A DNA stretch of 64,000 nt, taken from NCBI GenBank assembly GCA_025809375.1, contig CP099514.1, positions 806,001 to 870,000 of the forward strand, in the 5' to 3' direction. The notes under the pieces were generated by a model. It did not search any database, was not told where the DNA came from, and saw only the letters and a list, made by a program, of their open reading frames with translations. The DNA comes from Bacillus zhangzhouensis. Lineage in GTDB: Bacteria > Bacillota > Bacilli > Bacillales > Bacillaceae. The position numbers and the translations under genes were made by a program. Positions 17,314 to 25,998 of the stretch are shown here, one piece after another. How positions within the stretch are numbered: the first letter of the stretch is position 1; every line of letters begins with the position of its first letter.

Positions 17314-18717
17314 ATGAGCAATTCGTTGTTTAGAAAAAAGAGCATTTCAGAGCTCATTGCGGCAACACAAGGGGAAAAAGCGTTAAAAAAGGAATTGGGT
17401 TCATTTGATTTAACCATGCTTGGCATTGGAGCCATAATCGGGACAGGGATATTTGTTCTGACAGGTACAGGAGCCGTCACTGCGGGTCCAGGACTTGTTC
17501 TATCATTTGTCATCGCAGGTCTTGCTTGTTTGTTTGCAGCATTGTCATATGCTGAATTTGCTTCTACAGTGCCTGTATCAGGGTCTGTGTATACATTTAC
17601 GTACGCATCAATGGGGGAATTTCTAGCATTTATCATTGGCTGGGATTTAATATTAGAATATATGCTGGCCGCTAGTGCCGTTTCAGCGGGATGGTCAGGC
17701 TATTTTGTGTCATTTTTAAATGGATTAGGGATTCATATACCAGTTGAGTTAACAGCAGCACCAGGTGGTTTAAAGGGGCAAGTGACATATTTTAATCTTC
17801 CAGCATTTATTATTTTAATGGTCATCACCTTCCTGTTGTACTTTGGTATTAAAGAATCAAAACGAGTAAATAACATCATGGTTATGATGAAAATTGCTGT
17901 GATTCTGCTCTTTATTTTAGTCGCTGTGAAATATGTAAAACCTGAAAATTGGACACCATTTGTTCCGTTTGGGACATCAGGGGTCTTAAGTGCAGCAGCC
18001 CTGGTATTCTTTGCATTTATCGGATTTGACGCAGTCGCTTCCGCGGCAGAGGAGACAAAAAATCCATCACGCAACCTGCCTAGAGGAATTATTACTTCCT
18101 TATTGATTTGTACACTGCTTTATGTCGTTGTTAGTGCGATTATGACGGGCATCGTTCCTTTCATGAATTTTGAAGGAGTATCACATCCAGTGTCTCTCGT
18201 TTTACAAGCAGCCGGACAAAACTGGGTGGCTGGTATTGTGGATGTCGGAGCGATTCTAGGGATGACAACCGTGATGCTTGTCATGCTGTACGGACAAACA
18301 CGCGTGATGTTTGCCATGTCTCGTGATGGCTTGGTGCCGAAGGTTCTATCAAAGGTTCATCCAAAGCATAAAACACCTTACATCAATACATTGTTCTTTG
18401 GTACATTGTCAGCATTAATGGGTGGATTTATTCCACTTGATGAGCTGGCAAGTCTAGTGAACATCGGGACACTTTCAGCATTCATTTTGATTTCAGTGGC
18501 GGTCATTGTGATGAGAAAAACGCAGCCGGACTTACCGAGAGCATTCAGATGCCCAGCAGTTCCGCTTATTCCAATCTTAGCAATTCTATCTTGCGGATTG
18601 CTCATTTATAAGCTTGGTGCAATCACCTTTGTTCGTTTCTTAATCTGGCTTGCCATTGGGCTGGTTGTGTATTTCTTATATTCAAGAAAGCACTCAGAAT
18701 TAAATAAAAATAAATGA
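17314..18717 (+). CDS. yhdG: APC-family amino-acid permease (YhdG/BcaP or YfnA type)
   Basis: 467-residue amino acid-polyamine-organocation transporter with 12 predicted membrane helices; the first carries the substrate-site motif GIGAIIGTGIFVLTG. By place it is YhdG (BcaP), a branched-chain amino-acid permease of B. subtilis; by sequence the paralogue YfnA is about as close, so substrate is uncertain. An in-frame start at 17119 would add 65 unlikely residues; homologues begin MSxLFRKK, so ATG 17314 is used, with a modest GGGAGTG site. citR/citA and yhdF, which precede it in B. subtilis, are absent here. Confidence 0.8.
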   Translation: MSNSLFRKKSISELIAATQGEKALKKELGSFDLTMLGIGAIIGTGIFVLTGTGAVTAGPGLVLSFVIAGLACLFAALSYAEFASTVPVSGSVYTFTYASMGEFLAFIIGWDLILEYMLAASAVSAGWSGYFVSFLNGLGIHIPVELTAAPGGLKGQVTYFNLPAFIILMVITFLLYFGIKESKRVNNIMVMMKIAVILLFILVAVKYVKPENWTPFVPFGTSGVLSAAALVFFAFIGFDAVASAAEETKNPSRNLPRGIITSLLICTLLYVVVSAIMTGIVPFMNFEGVSHPVSLVLQAAGQNWVAGIVDVGAILGMTTVMLVMLYGQTRVMFAMSRDGLVPKVLSKVHPKHKTPYINTLFFGTLSALMGGFIPLDELASLVNIGTLSAFILISVAVIVMRKTQPDLPRAFRCPAVPLIPILAILSCGLLIYKLGAITFVRFLIWLAIGLVVYFLYSRKHSELNKNK

Positions 18718-18718
18718 A

Positions 18719-18761
18719 AAAAGCCCGTGCTACTTGGTGCAGTCAAGTAACACGGGCTTGC
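18719..18761. terminator. Bidirectional terminator between yhdG and yhdK
   Basis: AAGCCCGTG...TACTTG / CAAGTA..CACGGGCTT, long stem just after the permease stop and just before the yhdK stop. Confidence 0.85.
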
Positions 18762-18768
18762 TTGCTGA

Positions 18769-19059
18769 TTAAAAACCTAACTGAAGATCGACATCGATTG
18801 ATACGATCGCATAGACACAAACAATGACAAAGATATTCAGTACGACACCGAGGAAACCTGGACCCGTACGGCCTTTTTTAATGAACAGTTCAATAATGCC
18901 AAATGGAACTGCGGCCATTGCAAAAGGAAGCATTTGAAAAGAATAAAATGTCACGTTGCTGATAATGGCGAGGTTTAGCATGAGCAGGGATAATATCGCT
19001 GTGCCGACAGAAATCCAGCCAAATACATTATGCTCTTTAAAGATTCTTACCAATTCCAT
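18769..19059 (-). CDS. yhdK: Negative regulator of SigM, YhdK
   Basis: 96-residue membrane protein with three predicted helices (about 14-36, 41-60, 69-90). In B. subtilis YhdK works with YhdL to hold the ECF factor SigM inactive at the membrane. It is the last gene of sigM-yhdL-yhdK and overlaps the end of yhdL by 13 bp, typical of translational coupling. Confidence 0.88.
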   Translation of the reverse strand: MELVRIFKEHNVFGWISVGTAILSLLMLNLAIISNVTFYSFQMLPFAMAAVPFGIIELFIKKGRTGPGFLGVVLNIFVIVCVYAIVSIDVDLQLGF

Positions 19060-20108
19060 AATTCCACCTCGCTCACTTTTGCCGTTTTAATGCGTTTAGT
19101 CTTCACAAATTTCTCAATTTCTTTAGAAGGTCCAGTGACCACAGAGCCATAAACCGTGACGCCATTTTGATCAATATAACGAATACGATTAGACAGATCA
19201 AGATCAGGTCTGCCAGAAATTGTTTTGGCCCATGTCGGATGCTGATTGACATATGCAAGGGCATCTTTGAATTGATCTACCTCAGTTTTTGATGTGTGCT
19301 GAAGCTCTTTTAAAAATTTAGAGTCTTTCCCAGGGAAGCCGATTGGCCGCTGATCTCCACTTAAAGAATCCTCTGTTTTTATCGCATTCCACAGTACTTT
19401 CATATCGTATTTTTTAGCGAAGGAATAAACATCCTTTGGTCTGTAAGCTTTGTTATAGGATACATACACTTCACTTACTGTTCCTTCAGGAAGCTTGTCT
19501 AACGTAGTGAGTGTTTGTTTTTTTGAGGAATCTGCCTGCGCCGAAGGATGGGTAAAGAAACCCTCCGTTTCGCGAGCGCTGTCACCATAATAAGAGATGG
19601 TAGGCTGCTTTAATTTATCGAAAAACATCTCGATTTGTTCACTGCCGATGGCTTCTGTTTTATTGCCAATTTGTTTTTGCAGCTTCAATTCGGTGTTCAT
19701 CCCAAAAAGCTTGACCTGACCTTTTAAATCCTTCATATCAATAGCCACGTTTGGTTTGGTCAAAGCGACTGTGACAGCGGCTGTTTCCATGAAGTGATTG
19801 CCTTTGCTCTCGGCTCCGCCAACACCGTAGTATAGATAACTTCCTAATGTACAAATCGGTAAAATAATGAGTGTCGATATGACAGCAAGTACGGAAATGC
19901 GTAAATATGACTTTCTTTTTCCGTATTGTAAAATGGCTTTTTGCTTCTCAGGACTGATGGAAAAATCTGTCCAATCCGAGTCATTCAGTTCCTGGCTTAA
20001 GCGCTTTTCGTTTTCTTCAAGCTCTTCCTCAAATGCCATCATTTCTTCCTCATTCATCTCACCATTATTATATTGTTCCCATCGCTTGTTAAACTCTTCA
20101 TTCATCAT
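19047..20108 (-). CDS. yhdL: Anti-sigma-M factor YhdL
   Basis: About 353 residues: an N-terminal cytoplasmic part of about 70 residues rich in Glu (EEEMMAFEEELEENEKR), which would bind SigM; one membrane helix (about 73-95, VLAVISTLIILPICTLGSYLYY); and a large extracytoplasmic domain of about 255 residues. Loss of YhdL in B. subtilis is lethal from SigM overactivity. ATG 20108 overlaps the sigM stop region, with AGAGGTG before it; the next ATG at 20105 is equally possible. Confidence 0.88.
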   Translation of the reverse strand: MMNEEFNKRWEQYNNGEMNEEEMMAFEEELEENEKRLSQELNDSDWTDFSISPEKQKAILQYGKRKSYLRISVLAVISTLIILPICTLGSYLYYGVGGAESKGNHFMETAAVTVALTKPNVAIDMKDLKGQVKLFGMNTELKLQKQIGNKTEAIGSEQIEMFFDKLKQPTISYYGDSARETEGFFTHPSAQADSSKKQTLTTLDKLPEGTVSEVYVSYNKAYRPKDVYSFAKKYDMKVLWNAIKTEDSLSGDQRPIGFPGKDSKFLKELQHTSKTEVDQFKDALAYVNQHPTWAKTISGRPDLDLSNRIRYIDQNGVTVYGSVVTGPSKEIEKFVKTKRIKTAKVSEVELWNW

Positions 20109-20589
20109 TAACACCTCTGTTGTAAAGTGCTTTTAGGCGCTGCCTTGCACGAAATAAAACACTTTTAAAATTTGCTTCAGTAATATTCATGACCTTGGAT
20201 GCTTCCTTGTAATTTAGTTCTTTTAAATAATACAAAGTCAACGCTTCCTTATAGTTATCTGGAAGCTGCTCCAAATACATGGTGAGGACTTCCTTTATTT
20301 CAACCTGTTCAGCAGGGCTTTGTACAGACGATTGTAAAAGACCCCCAATAAGGTCATCCGATATGGTCACTTCTTTTTTATGTTTCCTGACATAATCAAT
20401 AAAAGCATTTCGTGCCACCTGAAATAACCAAGGTTTCACTTTGCTATGGTCGTAGGAATGAATATGTATATAAGCACGCATAAAGGTTTCCTGCAATAAG
20501 TCTTCTGCCAGATGTTTGTCTTTTGTCATGGAGAGCAGAAACCTGTAAACATCGTTCATATACATTTGATAAATTTCATCGATCGTCAC
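20098..20589 (-). CDS. sigM: ECF RNA polymerase sigma factor SigM
   Basis: 163-residue sigma-70-family ECF factor. Region 2 about 5-70 (MYMNDVYRFLLSMTKDKHLAEDLLQETFMRAY split over two helices) and region 4 about 110-158 (LPDNYKEALTLYYL, NYKEASKVMNITEANFKS). It directs the response to salt, acid and cell-wall antibiotics. Its own promoter carries the ECF pattern, so autoregulation is expected. Confidence 0.92.
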   Translation of the reverse strand: MTIDEIYQMYMNDVYRFLLSMTKDKHLAEDLLQETFMRAYIHIHSYDHSKVKPWLFQVARNAFIDYVRKHKKEVTISDDLIGGLLQSSVQSPAEQVEIKEVLTMYLEQLPDNYKEALTLYYLKELNYKEASKVMNITEANFKSVLFRARQRLKALYNRGVNDE

Positions 20590-20614
20590 TGATTTTTCTC
20601 CCCTCTATGTTATA

Positions 20615-20640
20615 CACGCATAAGAAAGGCATAAAGTTGC
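20615..20640 (-). promoter_or_regulatory. Autoregulatory SigM promoter
   Basis: Minus strand GCAAC (20636-20640) and CGTG (20615-20618) separated by 17 nt, matching the GAAAC/GCAAC - CGTC/CGTG ECF pattern; 25 nt before the sigM start. Confidence 0.65.
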
Positions 20641-20888
20641 ACGAAACTTCTCATTACCGTACATTACTCATTTCTTTCGCCGAATCAAAATCATTTCTCC
20701 TTATCATAGCGAAATTTGCATCATTTATAAAGTATTTTCAATAGAACAAATCAGGAAAAAACATCGAAAAACGACAAAATTGGACACAATTCCTATTCTA
20801 TTCTCCCCTAAAACCTTGTACTTGAATACAGTCAGAATGTTCATTTTAAACGAAAAAGACAGGGAGGATTGGGCTTGCTTATAAATTT

Positions 20889-20920
20889 TTAGTACCAGGT
20901 AATAAAAAATTTGTTATAAT
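20889..20920 (+). promoter_or_regulatory. FapR operator and promoter of plsC
   Basis: TTAGTACCAGGTAATAA (20889-20905) is close to the FapR box TTAGTACCTGATACTAA. An extended -10, TGTTATAAT (20912-20920), follows directly, so bound FapR would cover the -35 region. plsC is a FapR target in B. subtilis; malonyl-CoA relieves repression. Confidence 0.8.
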
Positions 20921-20960
20921 AGAGACAAATCCTTCATTTTTCAAACAAAGGAAGTGCACT

Positions 20961-21563
20961 ATGTATAAATTTTCAGGCTATACCGTCAAATTATTATTTG
21001 GTCTCCGAGGTGGAATCAAAGTATATCAAAAAGAGAATCTGCCAACTGATCGGGGTTTTGTCATTGCTTGTACACATGAGGGTTTTGTGGATGTTCTTGC
21101 ATTAGGCGCAGGAATTCTTCCGTTTGAGATCCACTACATGGCGAAAAAAGAATTGTTTGCAAATAAATGGATCGGTGGATTTTTAAAAAAGATTCATGCC
21201 TTTCCAGTTGATCGTGAGAATCCTGGGCCAAGCAGTATTAAAACGCCCATTAAATTATTAAAAGAGGGAAAGATCGTTGGGATTTTTCCAAGCGGAACAC
21301 GTACAACAGAGGATGTTCCTTTAAAAAGAGGAGCGGTTACCATTGCGCAGCTCGGTAATGCACCAATTGTTCCAGCTGCATACAAAGGACCTTCAAATGC
21401 GAAAAGTCTGTTCAAAAAAGGGAAAATGCGCTTAATCATCGGTGAACCGATTGAACTGTCTGAATTTGACCATCTGCCGCCAAAAGAAAGATTAGGTGTC
21501 ATGACGGAAGTATTAAATACGAAAATCAAAGAGCTTGAAGCTCAATTAATGGAAAAAGCATAA
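20961..21563 (+). CDS. plsC: 1-acyl-sn-glycerol-3-phosphate acyltransferase
   Basis: 200-residue PlsC-family enzyme that acylates lysophosphatidate to phosphatidate at the membrane, second acylation of phospholipid synthesis. Motif I HEGFVD (HX4D), glycerophosphate-binding FPSGTRT, motif IV VPAAYKGP. Equivalent to YhdO. Preceded by a FapR box and followed by its own terminator, so it is a single-gene unit. Confidence 0.92.
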   Translation: MYKFSGYTVKLLFGLRGGIKVYQKENLPTDRGFVIACTHEGFVDVLALGAGILPFEIHYMAKKELFANKWIGGFLKKIHAFPVDRENPGPSSIKTPIKLLKEGKIVGIFPSGTRTTEDVPLKRGAVTIAQLGNAPIVPAAYKGPSNAKSLFKKGKMRLIIGEPIELSEFDHLPPKERLGVMTEVLNTKIKELEAQLMEKA

Positions 21564-21565
21564 GA

Positions 21566-21602
21566 AAAACGACCGCTTGCTTAGGCAAGGGTCGTTTTTT
21601 TC
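21566..21602 (+). terminator. Terminator of plsC
   Basis: AACGACC..CTTGC / GCAAG..GGTCGTT then T7; it abuts the stop of the convergent yhdP. Confidence 0.85.
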
Positions 21603-22934
21603 TTAAGAAGCGCCTTCTTCAGCTGCTTCTAATAATTGTTCATTTAATTTTTTTACTTCGATGTATGCCACATGGTGTCCATCGACTTCATTAATGATAA
21701 ATTCATAGCCTTGTTCACGAATGGCGTCATTTTTCTTTACTTCATATTTCTGTGTAAGGAACCAGCCGCCGATTGTGTCGACCTCTTCATTATCAAGCTG
21801 TGTACCTAATAGCAGGTTGACTTGATCAACAAGAACCTTGCCATTAAAGATGTAATGGTCTTCTCCAAGTTTACGCACTTCGTTGATTTCATCAATGTCG
21901 AACTCATCACGAATTTCACCAACGATTTCTTCAAGGATGTCTTCAACGGTCACAAGACCTGCTGTACCGCCATATTCATCTGATAAAATGGCCATGTGTA
22001 CACGTTCACGCTGCATTTTGAGCAGTAAATCATGAACATGAACCGTTTCAATCACATGAATAATCGGATTTACAAACTTTTCGATCGTATCGCTTGTAGA
22101 ACACTCACCGCTAATGCAGGCAGTGAGAACCTCTTTAATGTTTAGAACTCCAATAATGTTGTCTTTGTCGCCATCTTCAATTGGATAACGTGTATATTTC
22201 TCTACCTTTGTCACCTTCAGCATTTCCTCAATGGTAATATCATGTGGGAAGCTGACAACTTCGGTACGAGGTATCATAATTTCTTTCGCCAGACGATCAT
22301 CAAATTCGAAAATTTTATTTACATATTTGAATTCAGACTGGTTAATCTCGCCGTTCTTATAGCTCTCTGATAAAATAATCCGCAATTCTTCCTCAGAGTG
22401 CGCCATGTCATGCTCAGATACTTGCTGAAGACCGAACGCTTTCGTTAACAAACGAGCAGAACCATTTAATACCCAAATGAACGGGAACATCACTTTGTAA
22501 AAGATCATCAGTGGTCTAGCAAAAAGAAGGGATACTTGCTCAGCCTTTTGAATGGCGAGTGTTTTTGGTGCAAGCTCTCCAACTACAACGTGTAAAAACG
22601 TCATGATACTAAACGCAATAATAAAAGTGACAATGGAACTAGCTGATTGAGGAATGGACAGTTCTGCAAAGAGCGGCGCAAGCATATGTGCAATTGTTTC
22701 TTCCCCTAACCAACCAATACCAAGGGCGGTAATGGTAATACCAAGCTGACAGGCTGATAGGTACTCATCAAGGTGAGTCGTTACATGCTTGACAGCAACT
22801 GCTGTTTTATTACCTTCTGCGATTAACTGATCAATTCTTGAGCTTCTTAAGCGAATGATCGCAAACTCTGATGCAACGAAAAATGCGGTTAAAGCTATAA
22901 GTAAAGCAACTATGAGTAAATTAACTATGTCCAA
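21603..22934 (-). CDS. yhdP: CorC/HlyC-family membrane protein YhdP (Mg efflux type)
   Basis: 443 residues: DUF21/CNNM membrane domain with about four helices (1-190), two CBS domains (about 210-335) and a CorC_HlyC C-terminal domain (about 350-430). B. subtilis YhdP (MpfA) is implicated in magnesium efflux. The start is TTG at 22934; the family start [16 protein letters not shown] fits. The strong AGGAGGTG lies 36 nt upstream and is separated from the TTG by a perfect 10-bp hairpin, exactly as in the paralogue yhdT. Follows the MerR gene in one leftward unit. Confidence 0.88.
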   Translation of the reverse strand: MDIVNLLIVALLIALTAFFVASEFAIIRLRSSRIDQLIAEGNKTAVAVKHVTTHLDEYLSACQLGITITALGIGWLGEETIAHMLAPLFAELSIPQSASSIVTFIIAFSIMTFLHVVVGELAPKTLAIQKAEQVSLLFARPLMIFYKVMFPFIWVLNGSARLLTKAFGLQQVSEHDMAHSEEELRIILSESYKNGEINQSEFKYVNKIFEFDDRLAKEIMIPRTEVVSFPHDITIEEMLKVTKVEKYTRYPIEDGDKDNIIGVLNIKEVLTACISGECSTSDTIEKFVNPIIHVIETVHVHDLLLKMQRERVHMAILSDEYGGTAGLVTVEDILEEIVGEIRDEFDIDEINEVRKLGEDHYIFNGKVLVDQVNLLLGTQLDNEEVDTIGGWFLTQKYEVKKNDAIREQGYEFIINEVDGHHVAYIEVKKLNEQLLEAAEEGAS

Positions 22935-22978
22935 TTAAGGCCTTCGTTCTGACTTTGAGAACGAAGGTAACACCTCCT
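22935..22978 (-). promoter_or_regulatory. Hairpin-bridged Shine-Dalgarno of yhdP
   Basis: Minus strand order: AGGAGGTG (22978-22971), 3 nt, CCTTCGTTCT, 7-nt loop, AGAACGAAGG, 6 nt, TTG start. Linear spacing is 36 nt; with the hairpin looped out it is 9 nt. Confidence 0.75.
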
Positions 22979-22992
22979 GTTTAGTAAAAATT

Positions 22993-23433
22993 TTAACTTA
23001 ACAGCAGTAAAAATGATTGGACAGCCGTCATTTTTTCAGGAGTAAGCTGCTCTTTTAGTTTTTCACGTTGTTCTGGCTGAAGCTGCTTACAACGTGCCAA
23101 AATGCGGTCCATATGCTCATTCATTCGATCGATATCAGAGGTTAAATGGACAAGTTCATCATGATCTTCCTTTTGAGAAGGGAATTGTTCATCTAATCTG
23201 GATTTGATGTCAGAAAGAGCCAATCTCTGCTGTTTGCAAAGAACGATTAATTGTAATCGTTTTAAAGCATATTCATCGTAATAACGATAATTTGAGCAAG
23301 ATCTAACAGGCGCAAGCAATCCTAGATTTGTATAATAATCTACAGTTCGTTTCGTCACCTGTGCAATCTGTGCTAGTTCACCAATACGATACTTTTTCTC
23401 AGCCCCATCTGAACATCTCCTCCTAACCGTCAC
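22993..23433 (-). CDS. yhdQ: MerR-family regulator (YhdQ/CueR position)
   Basis: MerR-type HTH at about residues 15-80 (YRIGELAQIAQVTKRTVDYY, TNLGLLAPV, NYRYYDEYALKRLQLI) plus a helical dimer/effector region. YhdQ is named CueR in B. subtilis, but I see no CxC-type copper ligands near the C-terminus here, so the effector is open. The start is odd: the well-placed AGGAGGA leads to an ATG (23408) whose frame closes after 11 codons; one more G in the GGGG run would join it to the MerR frame. The coordinates use the upstream GTG. Confidence 0.72.
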   Translation of the reverse strand: MTVRRRCSDGAEKKYRIGELAQIAQVTKRTVDYYTNLGLLAPVRSCSNYRYYDEYALKRLQLIVLCKQQRLALSDIKSRLDEQFPSQKEDHDELVHLTSDIDRMNEHMDRILARCKQLQPEQREKLKEQLTPEKMTAVQSFLLLLS

Positions 23434-23664
23434 GTTATAGTTTATGAAAATAGTTTAATATAATTCTAGTCAGAAACACAAGTTAATTGTTCATATTTCC
23501 TTCCAATAAGAAGAAACAGAGGATGATTTCCCTCAATTTAGTCAGTCATATCAAAAACAGCATGATGATACAGGAATTTTCAGATTATTTATGGTAAGAT
23601 AAAATGAATACCGTTTCATATACATGTAGAGAGGCGGAATTTTACGTGAACCGGAGGTGATTAA

Positions 23665-23682
23665 GTGGGGCCCTCAATGTAG
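23665..23682 (+). CDS. Possible five-codon leader peptide before yhdT
   Basis: GGAGGTGA (23653-23660) is followed at good spacing by GTG GGG CCC TCA ATG TAG, a five-residue ORF (MGPSM) with its own strong ribosome site, 90 nt before yhdT. It may be a leader peptide that couples translation to the fold of the yhdT leader. Sequence shows the SD and ORF; function is inference. Confidence 0.4.
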   Translation: MGPSM

Positions 23683-23730
23683 TCTTATTTAATCAGTTAA
23701 CCGTTTTGCAAAAACAACACATCATCAATC

Positions 23731-23771
23731 AGGAGGTGATTCCTTGTTCTTTTAAGAAAGAGCAAGGTTAA
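23731..23771 (+). promoter_or_regulatory. Hairpin-bridged Shine-Dalgarno of yhdT
   Basis: AGGAGGTGAT (23731-23740), then CCTTGTTCTTT (23742-23752), loop TAAG, AAAGAGCAAGG (23757-23767), TTAA, ATG at 23772. The 11-bp stem has one G-U pair. Spacing is 33 nt linear, 7 nt with the stem looped out. Confidence 0.75.
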
Positions 23772-25154
23772 ATGGACGATATTGTTAATCTGAGTATAGT
23801 CGGTGTTTTGATTGCTTTAACAGCTTTCTTTGTTGCATCTGAATTTGCCATAGTAAAGGTGAGAAGTTCAAGAATTAATCAGCTTGTTGCCGAAGGGTCC
23901 AAAAAGGCCATCATGGCGAAAAAGGTGACATCAAGGCTAGATGAATATTTGTCAGCCTGTCAGCTCGGTATTACAGTGACATCCCTTGGTTTAGGGTGGA
24001 TTGGTAAGCCGGCTGTGAAAGAACTGTTGGTTCGAGGTTTTGGTTTGACAAACATTCCTGATTCAGCAATCAGCCTGATCTCAGCAACACTTGCGTTCTC
24101 TATTATTACCTTTTTGCATGTAGTTGTAGGTGAGCTTGCACCAAAAACGCTTGCCATTCAAAAGGCGGAAAAAATGACGCTATGGCTGTCAGGCCCGCTG
24201 CATGCATTTTATATCCTTATGTTCCCTTTCATTTATGTGTTAAACGGGTCAGCCCGTGTGCTAACTAAAATGATGGGCATGGATATGAGGTCTGAAAAAG
24301 AACATTCCCATTCTGAAGAGGAATTGAAGATTTTATTATCTGAGAGTTTAAAAAATGGGGAAATCAACCCATCAGAATATAATTATATGAACAAAATTTT
24401 TGATTTTGATAATCGAATTGCCAGAGAGATCATGATACCGCGGAGAGAAATTTGTGCGATCCCAGAAGATATGCCGTTAGATGATATCCTCGCCATCATG
24501 ACGCAGGAAAAGTATACACGTTTCCCTGTGTTTTCAGGAGATAAAGACCATGTCATCGGCATGCTGAACAAAAAGCAGCTCTTTGCAGATCTTGTGTATC
24601 AAGGAGAAAAAGATCAACTGAAAATTCAAGATTATATATATCCAGTGATTGAAGTCATCGACACGATTCCTATTCAAGAGCTTCTCGTCAAGATGCAGCG
24701 TGATAGAATGCATATGGCGATCTTAACTGACGAATACGGCGGAACGTCTGGACTTGTCACAACGGAAGATATTTTAGAAGAGATTGTCGGAGATATTCGA
24801 GATGAATTCGATAAAGATGAGCAGCCAGTTATTCAAAAAAGAGCCGATCATCATTATGTTTTAGATGGCAAAGTGAGATTAGATGAAGTTCAAGATTTGA
24901 TCGAGATTTCTTATCATGATGAGGAAATTGATACAATCGGGGGGCTCATCTTAAAAGAGAATATTGATATCAGAGAAGGACAATCCGTCTATCTTGATGA
25001 TATTCGAATGAAAGTGCTGGAAATGGATGGACGTTACGTTAAAAAGATTGATTTGAAAAAAGGCGTCACATCGCCAGAAAAAGGCAGCGCACGCACTGGG
25101 CTTGATATAAAGGAGCCGCTGTTAGTAAATGAAATGACCTTGAGCGAAAAATAA
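23772..25154 (+). CDS. yhdT: CorC/HlyC-family membrane protein YhdT
   Basis: 460 residues, paralogue of YhdP with the same order: DUF21 membrane domain (about 1-190), CBS pair (about 205-335, [15 protein letters not shown]), CorC_HlyC domain (about 350-430). Such proteins act in magnesium or cobalt movement across the membrane; the exact role of YhdT is not settled. Divergent from the yhdQ-yhdP unit, and sharing its hairpin-bridged ribosome site. The 3' end of the coding sequence forms the 5' arm of its terminator. Confidence 0.87.
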   Translation: MDDIVNLSIVGVLIALTAFFVASEFAIVKVRSSRINQLVAEGSKKAIMAKKVTSRLDEYLSACQLGITVTSLGLGWIGKPAVKELLVRGFGLTNIPDSAISLISATLAFSIITFLHVVVGELAPKTLAIQKAEKMTLWLSGPLHAFYILMFPFIYVLNGSARVLTKMMGMDMRSEKEHSHSEEELKILLSESLKNGEINPSEYNYMNKIFDFDNRIAREIMIPRREICAIPEDMPLDDILAIMTQEKYTRFPVFSGDKDHVIGMLNKKQLFADLVYQGEKDQLKIQDYIYPVIEVIDTIPIQELLVKMQRDRMHMAILTDEYGGTSGLVTTEDILEEIVGDIRDEFDKDEQPVIQKRADHHYVLDGKVRLDEVQDLIEISYHDEEIDTIGGLILKENIDIREGQSVYLDDIRMKVLEMDGRYVKKIDLKKGVTSPEKGSARTGLDIKEPLLVNEMTLSEK

Positions 25155-25173
25155 GCTCAAGGTTTTTTTAGGT
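25139..25173 (+). terminator. Terminator overlapping the end of yhdT
   Basis: ACCTTGAGC / GCTCAAGGT then T7. The 5' arm encodes the last residues of yhdT and the stop codon lies in the loop. Confidence 0.88.
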
Positions 25174-25237
25174 ATTTAGTCTCTTTTAACGAATGTATGT
25201 TCGGTTTAAAATAGGAACGCAAGTTCGCTAAAGGGGG

Positions 25238-25636
25238 ATGAACATGCTTTGGTATGAAACCGTAAGTATCATGGAGAAAAAAACCTCAATGAAACGAATT
25301 GAGTTTCATTTAAGGAATTTCAAAAATTATCAAGCAGCGATCTTAAATATCGAAAGGCAGCTTGAAAAAAGAAGCCCGCATCATCTCGACCACATGACAC
25401 GGAAAAAGTTAGAAGAGCAAAAAAGTCAGTATGAACTCATCGTTGCTTGTATTGAAACGGCATTAAAAGAGTTAGATGAAATAGAGCAGCAGCTCATCGA
25501 TTACAAATATTTTCGAGATTGGCGGATGGCAAAATGTGCAATGGAAATCGGTTATAGCGAAAAAACACTCTTTTTGATGAAGCGCCAGATAATGGATCAG
25601 CTGCTCATCAGCTTAGCCGCCATCACCAACATTTAA
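25238..25636 (+). CDS. Hypothetical helical protein, sigma-region-4/ArpU-like
   Basis: 132 residues, not recognised by name and without a B. subtilis counterpart at this place. Residues 20-85 are heptad-like and probably coiled. The C-terminus IDYKYFRDWRMAKCAMEIGY, EKTLFLMKRQIMDQL reads like the helix-turn-helix of phage late-control or sigma region 4 proteins (ArpU/Xpf type). GGGGGATG precedes the ATG at 25238; an ATG at 25244 is also possible. The stop overlaps the convergent crcB by 4 bp. Confidence 0.55.
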   Translation: MNMLWYETVSIMEKKTSMKRIEFHLRNFKNYQAAILNIERQLEKRSPHHLDHMTRKKLEEQKSQYELIVACIETALKELDEIEQQLIDYKYFRDWRMAKCAMEIGYSEKTLFLMKRQIMDQLLISLAAITNI

Positions 25637-25998
25637 AAAAGGTGCTGTCCTATTTGATAAAACGCAGCAAAGAGACATAAAGACCCGATGATTGTGACCA
25701 ATAAGTAGACAGCAAGTTGTCCAATTTGCCGCTCATGCAGCATAGACGCAGCCTCTACACTAAATGTAGAGAATGTTGTAAAACCACCGAAAAACCCAGT
25801 TCCAATGATCATAAGCAGCGGATCATAGTCAGTCACTGAACCTGTCAGTAAACCTAAACCGGCTGCGCCGAGTAAGTTGATGAGAATAATACTATACGGA
25901 AAACGCGTATGAAACTTGGTTTTCTGAATCGATTGACTGAGAAAAAAACGAAGGGCACTGCCAATCCCGCCAGCAACAGCTGTATAAAATACAATCAT
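25633..25998 (-). CDS. crcB: Fluoride channel subunit CrcB/FluC
   Basis: 121-residue four-helix membrane protein of the Fluc family that lets fluoride leave the cell. Family marks: N-terminal GGIGSALRFFLS, NLLGAAGLGLLTG, and GTGFFGGFTTFSTFSVE with the pore phenylalanines. It follows the second crcB with no gap, so the two products probably form a heterodimer, as for the pair YhdU/YhdV. No fluoride riboswitch is visible close upstream. Confidence 0.9.
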   Translation of the reverse strand: MIVFYTAVAGGIGSALRFFLSQSIQKTKFHTRFPYSIILINLLGAAGLGLLTGSVTDYDPLLMIIGTGFFGGFTTFSTFSVEAASMLHERQIGQLAVYLLVTIIGSLCLFAAFYQIGQHLF

